Source: Dipylidium caninum (Eukaryota > Platyhelminthes > Cestoda > Cyclophyllidea > Dipylidiidae). From it: a DNA stretch of 64,000 bases. Shown one piece after another: positions 23,996 to 35,500 of the stretch; the first letter of the stretch is position 1; each line of letters opens with the position of its first letter. Location: NCBI GenBank assembly GCA_017562135.1, contig QEYB01001522.1, positions 620,001 through 684,000 on the forward strand. The letters run 5' to 3'. The notes below the pieces were generated by a model. That model made no database searches and was not told the DNA's origin. It saw nothing but the letters and a program-made list of their open reading frames with translations. The position numbers and the translations under genes were made by a program.

Positions 23996-26900
23996 ATGAA
24001 CTCATCAGCCAATGCCGATCACAACTCAGGCTATGTTGACGATGAGGTGGCAGACTTGAATGTAGATGTGCTTCGTCTATTGGCGGCTCGGTCTACTGAA
24101 ATGATGGCCTGTGAGGCGGCTGTACACCTCGCCACCTCACGAGCCGTTGCTCCCCTTCAACGTCTCCCTGTTCGTCTCCGCAGACGCGCCGCCAGTCATA
24201 AGACCCACCGACTTCCTCGTCGTCTTCACCACGGACTATCTCAGACAGTCAGTCATTCTCAAACGTTGTTTACATTTCTTTGCTCTGCCTTATATCGGAC
24301 TTGATGCGCGCTTTACTGTTTGTGCACAAAACACTCCTCTGTAAGATCTGTAGTTCGGCATACGCATCAATTATTTTGAATTCGGGCTTCCGATTTTCGC
24401 TAATCTAACCTTGATTATTTCTCTCCAAAGGTGGATAGAGAAATGAGTTGCACTACTTACATGCCCACTGTCCAACTTGATCACTAAATCTGATGTCTGA
24501 GAACCGTCAGTGGCATTTTAAGTATAAATTTAAATCGGCTATGAAAGGCAATTATTTATTCTAGTGAGACGTGACATCGTATCCAGAATATGATAGACAG
24601 TATTGTGTGAATGTAGGTTAGCCAGAAACTGGTGAAGCAAGCAAAACGCTGTAGACGTTACCGACGGAGGTCACAACGGTTGACGGCTTTGGGATTGCGA
24701 TGCGCCCTTCTGCCTCAAGGCACCGGTATGGATGAGAATCAAGTGCGCCGGATCCCCACTGCTCTCTGGCATGCCAAACGGTTTCACATGATTCACAATT
24801 GGGGTTGGCGTCTACCCTTCGCTCCAACCGATAAGATTTTTAAGGCGCTCCAACGAGCCACTACTGAGTAAATATGCGATTCTCTTTCCCCTATCTGCTC
24901 TTCTCTGCGTTTTTCTGAACTCAGTTGTTAGATTTGATTATCTGAAGCATCTGGGCACGCGGCTATCATCCTTTGCGAGGCAATAATTAATCCAACTCTC
25001 TAGACGGACTACTTTTTGCACTATCGAATTGTAATCCACTGAAACAGCGGAGTTTGTTCTCGCGAACAGTCTACATGCTTTATGATTCTTTTTGTAATGC
25101 ATTTAATGAGTGAGTAGATTTCTTTGAGTTTATTACTTACACCATTGAAACCAATATTAAGAAGTATTGACACAAAATCATCATTAGCCTTTAAATTATC
25201 AAAAAATATTCGCCTTCGTTAGCCATCTAGACATTCTTTCTTTTTAGTGGGTGCATGTTATTGGACCACGGCTACTTAAGCTGCTTCGCCGTGTCCGGAC
25301 CGGTAGATTTACTCACTCGATGTGTTGCCGAAACTACGCTACCCTTTTTTGTGTCAAACATTAACGTCGACTTTCCCTCAGATAAGCCCACCTCGACGGG
25401 CTTCCGCGAAACGGTTGGTCTTCTATGTTGTGAAGCGATGCCAACGCAGAAATCAGCGGAGAGCGCTTACCTTCCATCCATATCTCGTCCCATCCTTGGG
25501 CCCATTCGAATCCTCTGGAGTCCAGTCAGTCAGCAAGTTATTATTTTGCAAAAACTCAAGTAATTGATTGCTTTCAAACGTTTATTTGAATCTAACGCGT
25601 TAAGGATATCATCGATACATTAACTAACGACCGATTTCTTCCTACTTCGGAAAATCGCTAGTAATAACATTAAATGTTTTTATCAATCATTTTGGGATGG
25701 AGTTTTATCAACTCTACCATTTTTTTAATGATTTACGGACAGGAAAGTACGGAGCGACGTTCCACTCTATGGTTCTGGGTGCACCCCAGTATGTCACTAG
25801 ATAGTTGGAAGCTCCTCACGTCACTCGACTACGTCTCCACTGACTCTGAGGTATCGACAACTCGTCTCAGGTTGGTTGACTGCACTGGCCACCTATGCCG
25901 CACGAAATTTATCGGCCCATTTGCGCACCAAATTCTTGCGGATATCATCAAACCATCAGTTCAGGTGACTGGCGAGTGGTCTCTGTGGCAAGCTCTATGC
26001 GTCTATCAGAAGGCCGGCATTCTTCCAATGGGATGCGCTGTGGGACTGCTTTGTGCACCGTTTCTCAATCACAGGTGAACTGTTTGTCTAAATTAACAAT
26101 ACCCATCTTTTACTCTAATCTGCGTTAAGACCGCACCTGAAACTGCACAACCGCAACTGGCTAATTTCGGTGCCCGAAAACGGCGAGGGAACCGGTCAAA
26201 CGGGGAGTGGCTTCATCTCCAAACCCTTAAGTCACAGCGAATTTACCAAACTTCGGCTCGAGCACAGTGATCCCGAGTTCAATACCCTTCTTGTCCAGTG
26301 GTTCACTTCACCGGAACCCTGCTGTATGTCTGATGTAAGGCGTTCCCTCTTCTTGATGGCCAAAATATACTCGCAAAATAACCTCGTGGGTTTCATAGCT
26401 TTGCATTCATTTGTCTTCAAATTTTCATCCTCTCAGAGCCGAGAGGCACTGATGGCGAATGCATTCACCAACACTCGATATTGTTCTATTGCAAACCTTT
26501 ATTTTCTCTTCATTTATATTTGCTCACACATTCGTCCCCAGCGCCTTTGACAACTGACCTCTGCTTGTTGAGGACGACGAAGCTCTGTGCAATTGGCAAC
26601 ACAGTTGTTGCCTTTTACGGTGACACTTAGGGCGTCATGTTAATAACCTGTGACCGGTTGTACATGGGAACTACACATGAACAGGGGTGCTTTCAGTTCT
26701 GAAAACAAAGTGTCCACTCGCATACATTTTCTGGAGGCTAGTTTACTTCGATGTACTCACCCAACATGGTGTCATTGAAGGTGGTTTGAGTAAATTCCCT
26801 CTTCGGGCAATTGGCCGAACCCGCTAGTAAACTAAATTCACGAGATAAGAGGGGATGCGATGAATGGCATGTTAGTAAACTCCAGTAGACTTTGGAGGCA

Positions 26901-29020
26901 CGGAGTTCTTTTATCACTTTTTTTCGCGTCCTTAAGGCGGGTATTCCCATCCTATTGATTCAAAATGGGACGCCTAGTTTGGCGAGCCAGAAGTCGCAAT
27001 GTGTGGGCTGGGACGTGGTGTTGCCCAGACAACTTCTGAGGCCTTTAGGAGCGACTGCCCTGCCCACTAAACAGCCAGCAACGTCAACGGCAACAGTCAA
27101 GATGACTCCAGTTGGGGAGACTTCAATGCCTCGTGACCTCATCGTGGCCAGTGTGTACCGCGGTGTGCGGGTGGGAGGCCTGAGAGATCAATTGCGGTGG
27201 GCGAGTCTCACCACTGAGGCTGCGGCTCGTCTCGACGCATTCCCCTACGCCCTCTGGCCTGACACTCCCGCCGCACGCTGTGTGACTGATGAGAAAACTC
27301 ACCTCAAAATCGAACGGGACTCTAATGGGTACATTGACTCTTTGATATATTCCATAGGTTTTGAACTTGTTTGCAGGTTTCTGAGTGCCGCAATGATGTT
27401 GAAATATCATGGACATAGTGGTCAATGTCATAAGCTCATTTTCTTAGACTAGCGGTCCAATCTCTTCTATAATTCTTTTATCCATTTGTTCAAATGTTGA
27501 ATTGTCTGAGTTGAAACCGACTTCTAAATTTACCAGGCCGTGTCTGGGTATGAGCAATCATACTAATTTTCAATAGCAATCGGTTTAAACAGCTTGACTG
27601 TGCAAAGTTAAATGTGCATACCCTTCTGTATTCAGTTTTTTCTGCGTGGTATGAGTGTCGGAACATTTGACCGAGTCTGACATGTGGCCCCTTCTAGACA
27701 TTCTACCTGAAATAAACAGTGACTTGGTTTACTCTTGCTATTGTTTACTTTCAGACCCAACCTTATTGTTCTTGTTCCGATTTGGTCACTAAATCCGCCA
27801 ACATATAATCGAGTAGACCAGCCCTCACTCGTGAAGGATCATTCTTGTATTTATAACAATATGCCTAATGCAAAGAATTCTCGCCTTTATTATTGGATTA
27901 AGCAAGACCAAAATAGATCAACACATCGCCAGGAACTGTTTCAAGGGTTTTCAAATCATAATTTATCCGCAATCCAAATCCGAAACGAGTCCTTAGCCTG
28001 TTTCCGAAGAGTTTCTTTGCACAAAAAAGGTGACTTTATTGGTGCGATTGGAAACCGAAGTCATGTAAAAAGGCAATCTCTAAGAGAATTTGCCAATGGT
28101 AATTCCTCCTTACAAAGAAGAGTGTTATAGTGGCACCTTTAGTGTATCGCAAAAAAATCGTGATTATTACGTTACAGCCTACTCACATGCGATGCCAAGC
28201 GGCGGGCACGTATCAAGTTTCGTTGCTTCGTACCCATGTCACAGGACTGGCTGCTGCTACTCAAGTCGGTCTCCCCTCCGTCCGCTGGAGATGGTTTCTT
28301 TGTACTGCGTGACAAGGCCATGCTCATATTGGTAGTGCGTCGACTACTGGCCGGCGATCCTCGCGCTCGACACCTTACCGTAGAACATCTGTCCCGATAC
28401 AATCTACGTCTCCCGAGAGCCCTTGTCATGGTGAGGCCTTTCTTCAGCTTCGCTTTAAAGACGCTAATCTATTGTAACGGCTCTCCGTTAATCCCATGAA
28501 AGCGCTACCGATACTCATCAGATTTCCCGAATGCAATTATCATGCCATGCTTGCCCAAAAACGTCATACAGGTTTTACACTACCGGCATACACTAACATC
28601 TTGCGAGTCAACTGGAGAGGAAGCGGAATTGTACGGTTACCTAAGTTGTTGATAGTTGCGATAGTATCATTCAAATTTATGTCAATTTGCGAATCAATCC
28701 CTCTGTATTTCTTTTAGGTAAAGCTTGAGGTATTATCACGTGGCATACCCGAGGCCAGGGGAGAAATTTTCGCACCTTTAGCCACGGATAATCCCTCGTT
28801 TGGATCTGTCTCAGACGAGACACCCCGACAATTGCTTGGATATGTTGATGAGGGCGCTTATGCGTTTTCCCATGGCTTGTGTATCGCCATAGGCTTTATA
28901 AGTTTGGCCGCCGTCTGTTCCCTGTCTTCCACTGAAAGACATAAGGGACTTAAAATAGTGTTTTTCAGGAGTCTTAAATCAACCCAACTGTATGGAGCGA
29001 AACTAACTGTCATTATTTGA
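23996..29020 (+). CDS. POP1: Ribonuclease P/MRP protein subunit POP1
   Basis: POP1 is the largest protein of nuclear RNase P and RNase MRP, which mature tRNA 5' ends and rRNA. Nine exons join in phase: 23996-24247, 24617-24867, 25248-25524 (donor uncertain; 25536 also fits), 25743-26074, 26130-26334, 26937-27328, 27755-27784, 28178-28430, 28718-29020, about 764 residues (human 1,024). Landmarks are LRRRAASHKTHRLPRRL and ALWHAKRFHMIHNWGWRLP (the POP1 N-terminal box), then LWFWVHPSMS, KFIGPFAHQIL, AGIPILLIQNG, and VYRGVRVGGLRDQLRW followed by LWPDTPAARC (the POPLD-type region). The last exon has the C-terminal RQLLGYVDEGAYAFSHGLCI segment, like the family's LLGFVTQGDFS. The 30-base exon 27755-27784 is supported by phase and by PNLIVLVPI matching the family. 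Exons 5 and 6 and their intron are duplicated in inverted orientation downstream. Confidence 0.93.
26129..27210 (+). repeat. Arm 1 of an inverted repeat (POP1 exon 5, intron, part of exon 6)
   Basis: This 1.08 kb matches the reverse complement of 30909-31995. Exonic parts (26130-26334 and 26937-27200) are identical by eye; the 602-base intron differs at about 50-60 places. The match starts at the first base of exon 5 and fades just after 27201. Confidence 0.95.
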
Positions 29021-30908
29021 GAATATTATTATATTCATAAATTGGGGATTGGTTGCTTACTTTCTAGGAGCTCTGGAGCGATCCATCGTTTTACTGTAAA
29101 TCTCGGTTGATTTGATGGTTGTCATTCCAACTCGTGGGGATTGATGAGGAGGCGACGGGGAAGAGTTCGAGACGAAAGAGGCAGGAGGGCTACTTAATCA
29201 GTGTCTTTCCTTGGCTAACTATGTGCCCTTACGGCATGGCGTAACAGTGTGTGCAGCCGGGGCTACAACCAAACCAAAAGGGCTTTGAATCTACGATATT
29301 TGGTCTATTATATGCTTACCGAACCAGAAAAAAGCATTTGTCAAAGGCAATTAGTAATAAGTAGCCGGCTGAGCGTTAGTCAAGCACGACAGCGGCGTAC
29401 AATCACATCTCAAGTGCAGTAAAACCGTTGGGGCGAAAGCGTTTTCGACGCAACTCATGCGGGGGTACGAAACGCGACCGGGAGCACCCACGGCGCCTTC
29501 CGCCATCCTGGAGTGAAAAACGCCGGAGCGGCCCCAAAAATAATTGAAGCCACCGAGCAGGCCGCGCCCACCAAGAACCGTTAAAGCCTCACACGCCGAC
29601 GGCCCGACAACACCGCTAGACCCCCCCAACCTCGCCAGACCCACAGACACCGAGCCACCCAATCAGTCCCATCCAACAACTCGGCACCAAACAGGATTCA
29701 GTAACGCTAACGGCTACATTCACCCAAAAAACCGTCTGACGCACGCGCATTTATCAAGAAAACATGGTAAGTAGGACTACTGCAGACGCATCTTTAAACA
29801 GTATCAGCGACCTTCATCTTTTCACCCGACAACGCCTGCAGTTCTTCATACGGCGGGCTCCACGTAAGGCAGCCACTCTTCGGTCGCAAACCGTTAGGAA
29901 GTCTTTTGGTGAGCTGCCGCCAACCGTCGCAAATTGGGCACGAGGCTTGAAACCGCTTTTCCGCACAAAAGGGCTAAAACAAATTAAACACTTGTTAGAA
30001 ACACTCTCAGGCATCGGAAACAATCAGTGTACAAATCATCAATGATCTCAGGTGACGAAAAATAGTCATCATTACCTTCTGCCCAGGGAGCGCTGGCCCA
30101 AGAACCACCTAAAAGACCAGACAAGCATGTGTAAAGAGAGCACGTAAAACAGCGAAAAGAAATAGACGCAGTTTCAGTCAACGTATTACAACACGGTTGG
30201 AGTAAGAGACGAAAAATAAGTCATCACCACGGCTCAGTATGTGGCACAAACAGGAACGAATCTGAATGCGGTCGGTCTTCCACATATACGGCATACACTT
30301 CACACGTGAAGTGCATTTGATACTGTGGACAGAGTATATTATTACTGCTACCTACTAGGTGGATTGAGGCAGGAACCTTTGGTAACGAATTAGTTCACAA
30401 GCATCATTGGGAGGGGTCCGCCGCGAGTAACCGGACGAAGTAGTTTAGTTGGTCTATAAGGAAAAGGCGCAATCACTCGGGAAATCGAGATCAGACAAAT
30501 AGTTCAGCATAACACTCAGTGAGAGGAACAGAATCATCGCACGCCGCTCACCAACAAGCAAAACAACTGCCACTACTGATTAAAACAAAACCGCGTTTCC
30601 ACGTGCTTTTCTCATATATATGTTAATATGATTTTATTCTTTTTCTAAGATTATTTAATCATATTAAACTCCACAATAGAGATTTACAGGCGAAATATTG
30701 TGCATTTTGTGTTACACAGCATAAAGGCATTTAAAAATTTCAACATGCAAAACGAAGATACTTTCGAAAATGAGTTTACGCACGCAGGAGGATTTTGGTA
30801 TTGTGACCGAGAGTGGACCAAATTATTAGTAAGATGTACGCAGTTGCACTTTGCAACGCTAATTAATTTATACTTACTTAATGCACATTTTCACTTGAAA
30901 CATTTCAG
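29021..30908. other. Spacer after POP1 with a GC/CpG-rich block
   Basis: No supported gene. Roughly 29380-29700 is markedly richer in GC and CpG than its surroundings and includes a CCAATCAG motif near 29660, so it could be a promoter or an old mobile element. Open frames here are on both strands and show no recognisable domain. Confidence 0.4.
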
Positions 30909-31995
30909 CGAGACTCACCCACCGCAATTGATCTCTCAGGCCTCCCACCCGCACACCGCGGTACACACTGGCCACGATGAGGTCACGAGGCATTGAAGTC
31001 TCCCCAACTGGAGTCATCTTGACTGTTGCCGTTGACGTTGCTGGCTGTTTAGTGGGCAGGGCAGTCGCTCCTAAAGGCCTCAGAAGTTGTCTGGGCAACA
31101 CCACGTCCCAGCCCACACATTGCGACTTCTGGCTCGCCAAACTAGGCGTCCCATTTTGAATCAATAGGATGGGAATACCCGCCTTAAGGACGCATAAAAA
31201 GTGGTAAAGAGAAGACCTCCGTGACTCAAAGTCTACTGGAGTTTACCAACATGCCATTCACCGCATTCCCTCCTCTCTCGTGAACTTCGTCTACTAGCGG
31301 GTTCAGACAATTCCCCGAATAGGGAATTTATTCAAACCACCTTCAATGACGCCATGATGGGTGAGTACATCGAGAGAAACTAGCTTCCAGAAAATGTATG
31401 CAAGTGGACACTTTGTTTTCAGAACTGCTAGCATCCCCTGTTCGTATATAGTTCGCCATGCACAACCGGCCACAGGTTATTAGCATGTGATCCCCTAAGT
31501 GTCACCGTAAAAGGCAACCACTGTGTTGCCAATTGGACAGAGCTTCGTCGTCCTCAACAAGCAGAGGTCAGTTGTCAAAGGCGATGGGGACGAATGTGTG
31601 AGCAAATTGTAAATGAAGAGAAAATAAAGGTTGCAATAGAACAATATCGAATGTTGGTGAATGCATTCGCCATCAATGCCTCTCAGCTCTGGGAGGGTGA
31701 AAATTAGAAGACAAATGAATGCAAAGCTACGAAACCCACGAGGTTATTTGCGAGTGTATTTTTGCCATCAAGAAGAGGGAACGCCTTACATCAGACATAC
31801 AGCAGGGTTCCGGTGAAGTGAACCACTGGACAAGAAGGGTATTGAACTCGGGATCACTGTGCTCGAGCCGAAGTTTGGTAAATTCGCTGTGACTTAAGGG
31901 TTTGGAGATGAAGCCACTCCCCGTTTGACCGGTTCCCTCGCCGTTTTCGGGCACCGAAATTAGCCAGTTGCGGTTGTGCAGTTTCAGGTGCGGTC
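30909..31995 (-). repeat. Arm 2 of the inverted repeat
   Basis: This is the reverse-complement copy of 26129-27210, separated from it by about 3.7 kb. Its intron is 607 bases against 602 in arm 1. The copy keeps the intron, so it arose from DNA and not from a reverse-transcribed mRNA. Confidence 0.95.
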
Positions 31996-32002
31996 GTAGC
32001 AT
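30919..32002 (-). pseudogene. Partial POP1 copy, two exons with an intact frame
   Basis: Exon A (31790-31994) and exon B (30919-31182) encode the same residues as POP1 exon 5 and most of exon 6: RPHLKLHNRNW through GGLRDQLRW, about 157 residues. The internal GTAAGG donor and TTAAG acceptor are kept. The normal acceptor before exon A is gone; instead an in-frame ATG (32000-32002) sits two codons upstream, giving M-L-R-P-H. After exon B the parent's GCGAGT has become GTGAGT, a good splice donor. The catalytic assembly regions at both ends of POP1 are absent. It may be a dead fragment, a short expressed protein, or a source of antisense RNA. It follows the glycosyltransferase gene on the same strand by about 500 bases. 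Confidence 0.7.
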
Positions 32003-32505
32003 CGACAGTCCATTTCCTTAGATGTTAACCATTTCTGTAACTATCTCTTCTATGTCCACTACTTTAAAGCCTTTTTGACACACATATGTTAACTGCAGCA
32101 CTCTTTTCTGTAAATAGAAATGATGTGAAGTACATCTCAGAATTTTTTAAGTTAATCTTTTCCGACTGCATTAATTTTTGTTAAGAAAGTTTAAGTTTCT
32201 TAATCATTTTCTATAATAGACTATGGAGAATGCTTAAGCGAGGCTATGGTTGAATAGAAATAGTTGTCTATAATTTCCATGCTTTACACTCGGGTTTATG
32301 CTTGCTGATGGAAAAGTACAATACTAATCAAGTTCCTAAGAATATAAAAGTATACCCGCCACATGAATTTACAAGTTAAAAATGGACGAGGGAATTTTAT
32401 CTACATCCACAATCTAAACTCAAACATAAGCATTTGTTTACACAAAATCATTTTATTAGGAAATGCTGGCGAAGTAGTATTTATAGGTACAGAAGAACAG
32501 TTTAT
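32003..32505. other. Gap between glycosyltransferase stop and POP1 copy
   Basis: About 500 AT-rich bases without a supported gene. It would be the 3' flank of the glycosyltransferase and, if the POP1 copy is expressed, its upstream region. Confidence 0.4.
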
Positions 32506-32510
32506 TTATT
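32501..32510 (-). terminator. Two overlapping AATAAA signals covering the stop codon
   Basis: On the minus strand the last codons read CTC CAA TAA followed by ATAAA, so AATAAA occurs at 32505-32510, containing the stop codon at 32506-32508, and again at 32501-32506. The 3' untranslated region may therefore be extremely short. Confidence 0.5.
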
Positions 32511-35500
32511 GGAGGTTATATAAGAACTGATTGATATTGTCTGCCACCCATCGGAAAGAATACTGGAAAGGCATATGGTAGACGAGAGCTTTTTCATTGT
32601 TTGTTGACTCGAGATAAAATCCTTTCATATTCTCGAATTTGCGCGAGGGTAGCTTTGCAACAACAAAGCCGAGGAAAGCATCGTCCACCCAGAGGAAACG
32701 TGTGTAAGCCTCCGCCACCACCAACTCAGTTAGCACCTCAGCTCCAATGAGAGAGGCGGCGCCCCACCCATAAGGCGGTAGGTACCCCCACGGCACCTCC
32801 TGTGGCATCACGGCCCACTTGTTACGCTTAGCATCCCTAAAAGGACGAATCACTCGACGCCACAACATCAACGGTGCACTAAGAAGTTGACGACGTTCAG
32901 ATCTTGTCAGGTGTGCCAGGTAGCGGAGGATATTTTTCGCATTGAATTCAAAGTCGTCGTCAATGAAGAGAAACACGTCGGATTTCCCTAAAACAATGAA
33001 AAATAAGAAGTATTCCATCTTTAAATAGTAAAATAATAACTTCCCCATAATCAAAACTAAGTAAGACTAAATGTTACGCCTAAAGTGTGGCCGTAGGTAT
33101 TGCTGGATGTAGTAGGGGTGGCATCAGCTTATCTTCCAGGCAAATCCCTCTTTAACGGGCAAAGAACCAACGTGGCTATGTTGAAGTAACTCACAGTCAG
33201 ACTGTAGCACAAAAATCTCGCTCAACTGGAGGAGTTAGGAAAATGGTTATTTATATGCGTCCTGTTAACCTTCGGTTGAGAATGCGCACACCGGTTGATT
33301 ATGGAAATTGGCAGTTACTAAGTAGAAGACGGCGGCCTTACTGGAGGTACTGACCACCAAGAACTCCCTCAGCCCTTCTTGCCAAATCAGTAGGTGCGGC
33401 GGGTTAGGCAATCGCATTATGCGTGCACGACGGTGTGAACAACTGTATTCCGCCTACTTCGTATCCTGAAGCCGACATGCAAAGTTGGAAACGCACCAAG
33501 GGGATACAATTAGGAAGTTAACGCAGCGTCAAAAAACCATTACTACTTCTCTATAGCAAGAAAGTAGTGAAATACCCTCCACCACCACTTGCATTAAGTG
33601 CTGAACCCGACAAAATGGAAAAACAGGCTTTTTAGGTGGCGATAAAAGCGCTTTTTGATACGATGGACACAGAATTAATTGGTGTCCTCTCAGACAACTT
33701 CAAATAAGTTAAAACACCTTTAAATGATGGATGTCAACAGATATAACTAGGTACATATGGAAGTTGATAACGTAAGTTTACTTCATTTTATGCACGGCGA
33801 AATAGAGTGATCAAAGGATTTGTTCAATCCCCAAACCTCTGTTTTCCTTTCCTTAGGGAAGAACTGCATGGTAGTAATCTTTTTATTGTGCATTGTGTCA
33901 AAGTGACAATGTCGGATATTTGCGGGGGGAAGCCATCATTGTTGAAATGAAGTTCTTTCTAAATATACCTGCTTTTTAAATGGCATGACATGTCCCAAAT
34001 CAACAGTTATTCACAAGTCTGGTTTCTTATTCTGCGAATACTTGGCTTGCGATAGAAAAAGCCCATTTCAATTCCCCTCATCATACTATTTCTCGGCACG
34101 ACTCGTGGAAGAAACTGTTTTACGAATAAATAATTATCATACATGTAAAGGATATTCCCTAATGAAATGCTAAAACATTAAGCACGATGGTTGCAAGTGT
34201 CATCGAACTAACCGAATACGACATAATTATCAGCCAGCGTCTTTTAATTCCACCCACATGTTGTTCAAAGCGTTTAGTAAAACTTGCTTTAACATGAGGC
34301 ATTTGCGGGTAAAAACGCACCTTGGCAGAAAGCTGAGGCCCAACGATGACCGGTTATTAGTTTATACGTGAGGTTAACGTAGGTGTCGATGTAGTCCCCA
34401 ACGATGATGTCGCCATAGTCGTCCGCCTCGGCTAAAATGCGGTTTCGAACATAGGAAGAGCGGTTGGCCCAGTGCTTCGCCATGGTGCCGGCGCGCTCCG
34501 GCAGAAGTAAGTCGAAGCCCCCATTCATGTGAAAAAAATTTCCTCCACCATCCGTCCGCGGCAATCCCACCGAGAAAACCACTCGCAGCCCCGGGGGCAG
34601 ATCGCGTGTCGCCCTGCGGATGCGGCTGCGCTCAACGAATTGGTAGACGGCAGTGCGGTACACCACCACCAAGTCGTAGATGCTCTTCCCCTCCGGCTCC
34701 TTACCGCTTTGAGGTCCGCATACCGTGCGGCTGGTGCGCAGCAACCGAATATTCAAGTTTGTGATGGGCGCCTTGGTCGGGGAGTGGACAACAAATATAA
34801 TGAGAAAAACACGTGCGATACCAAGATTCGCTCGGTGGCCGTGGATTTGTTTTAGGTGGTAGTACCACAGGCATTGCCGATATCTCCACCCTCACTTTGT
34901 TGCCTCCTAAGTTGGCGGTGATCTCTCGTTTAAATACTCGCTCTAAGTCATAATGTCCTACAACGTTAGAATTGGGTGTCCCTATATTTTGGCCCTCGAG
35001 GTAGCTTTTCACTTCAAAATGGGGATTTGTGGGTTGACCAAGCAAAGAGTCTAATGTGCCAGCCACTGACTCACCTGAGGGCACGGTACGTTCCCGAGTC
35101 TTCCGAGAACGAGATTACAACAAAAGTGGGAGGCGCACCGGACGAGTGTACATTAGGGGGACGAATGTAACTGGGCAACTTTGAGTGGCCTCTGAATTTC
35201 TCTCATATTTCCGTAGGGGCGTAATAAGTGAGGATAAATAAGCACGCCACAAGAGAGTTCATCGGCCTTTGTTCACTGCAGTGATGTTTAAGTCAAGAAG
35301 ACCTTGTGATGGGTGACCTTTGATTTTATTTGCCAAGTAGACGAGAAAATAACCGAGTAAAGCGGCGAATTTTAACCAATTTACTCATGACCTTTGTTCC
35401 ACTGGTAGGCGGACTCTTGCACAGTACTGCGAAGTGATGTGACTCCAGGGTGGTTAGCACCCACTGTCAAAAGACGGACAGCACGTACCGACACTAGGGA

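Noticed and set aside
26738..26950. Open frame on the minus strand inside the POP1 intron, also open for 50 codons in the inverted copy
   Set aside because: About 17 differences in 150 bases change some 12 of 50 residues, so it is not conserved as protein; the copy also has a stop just upstream.
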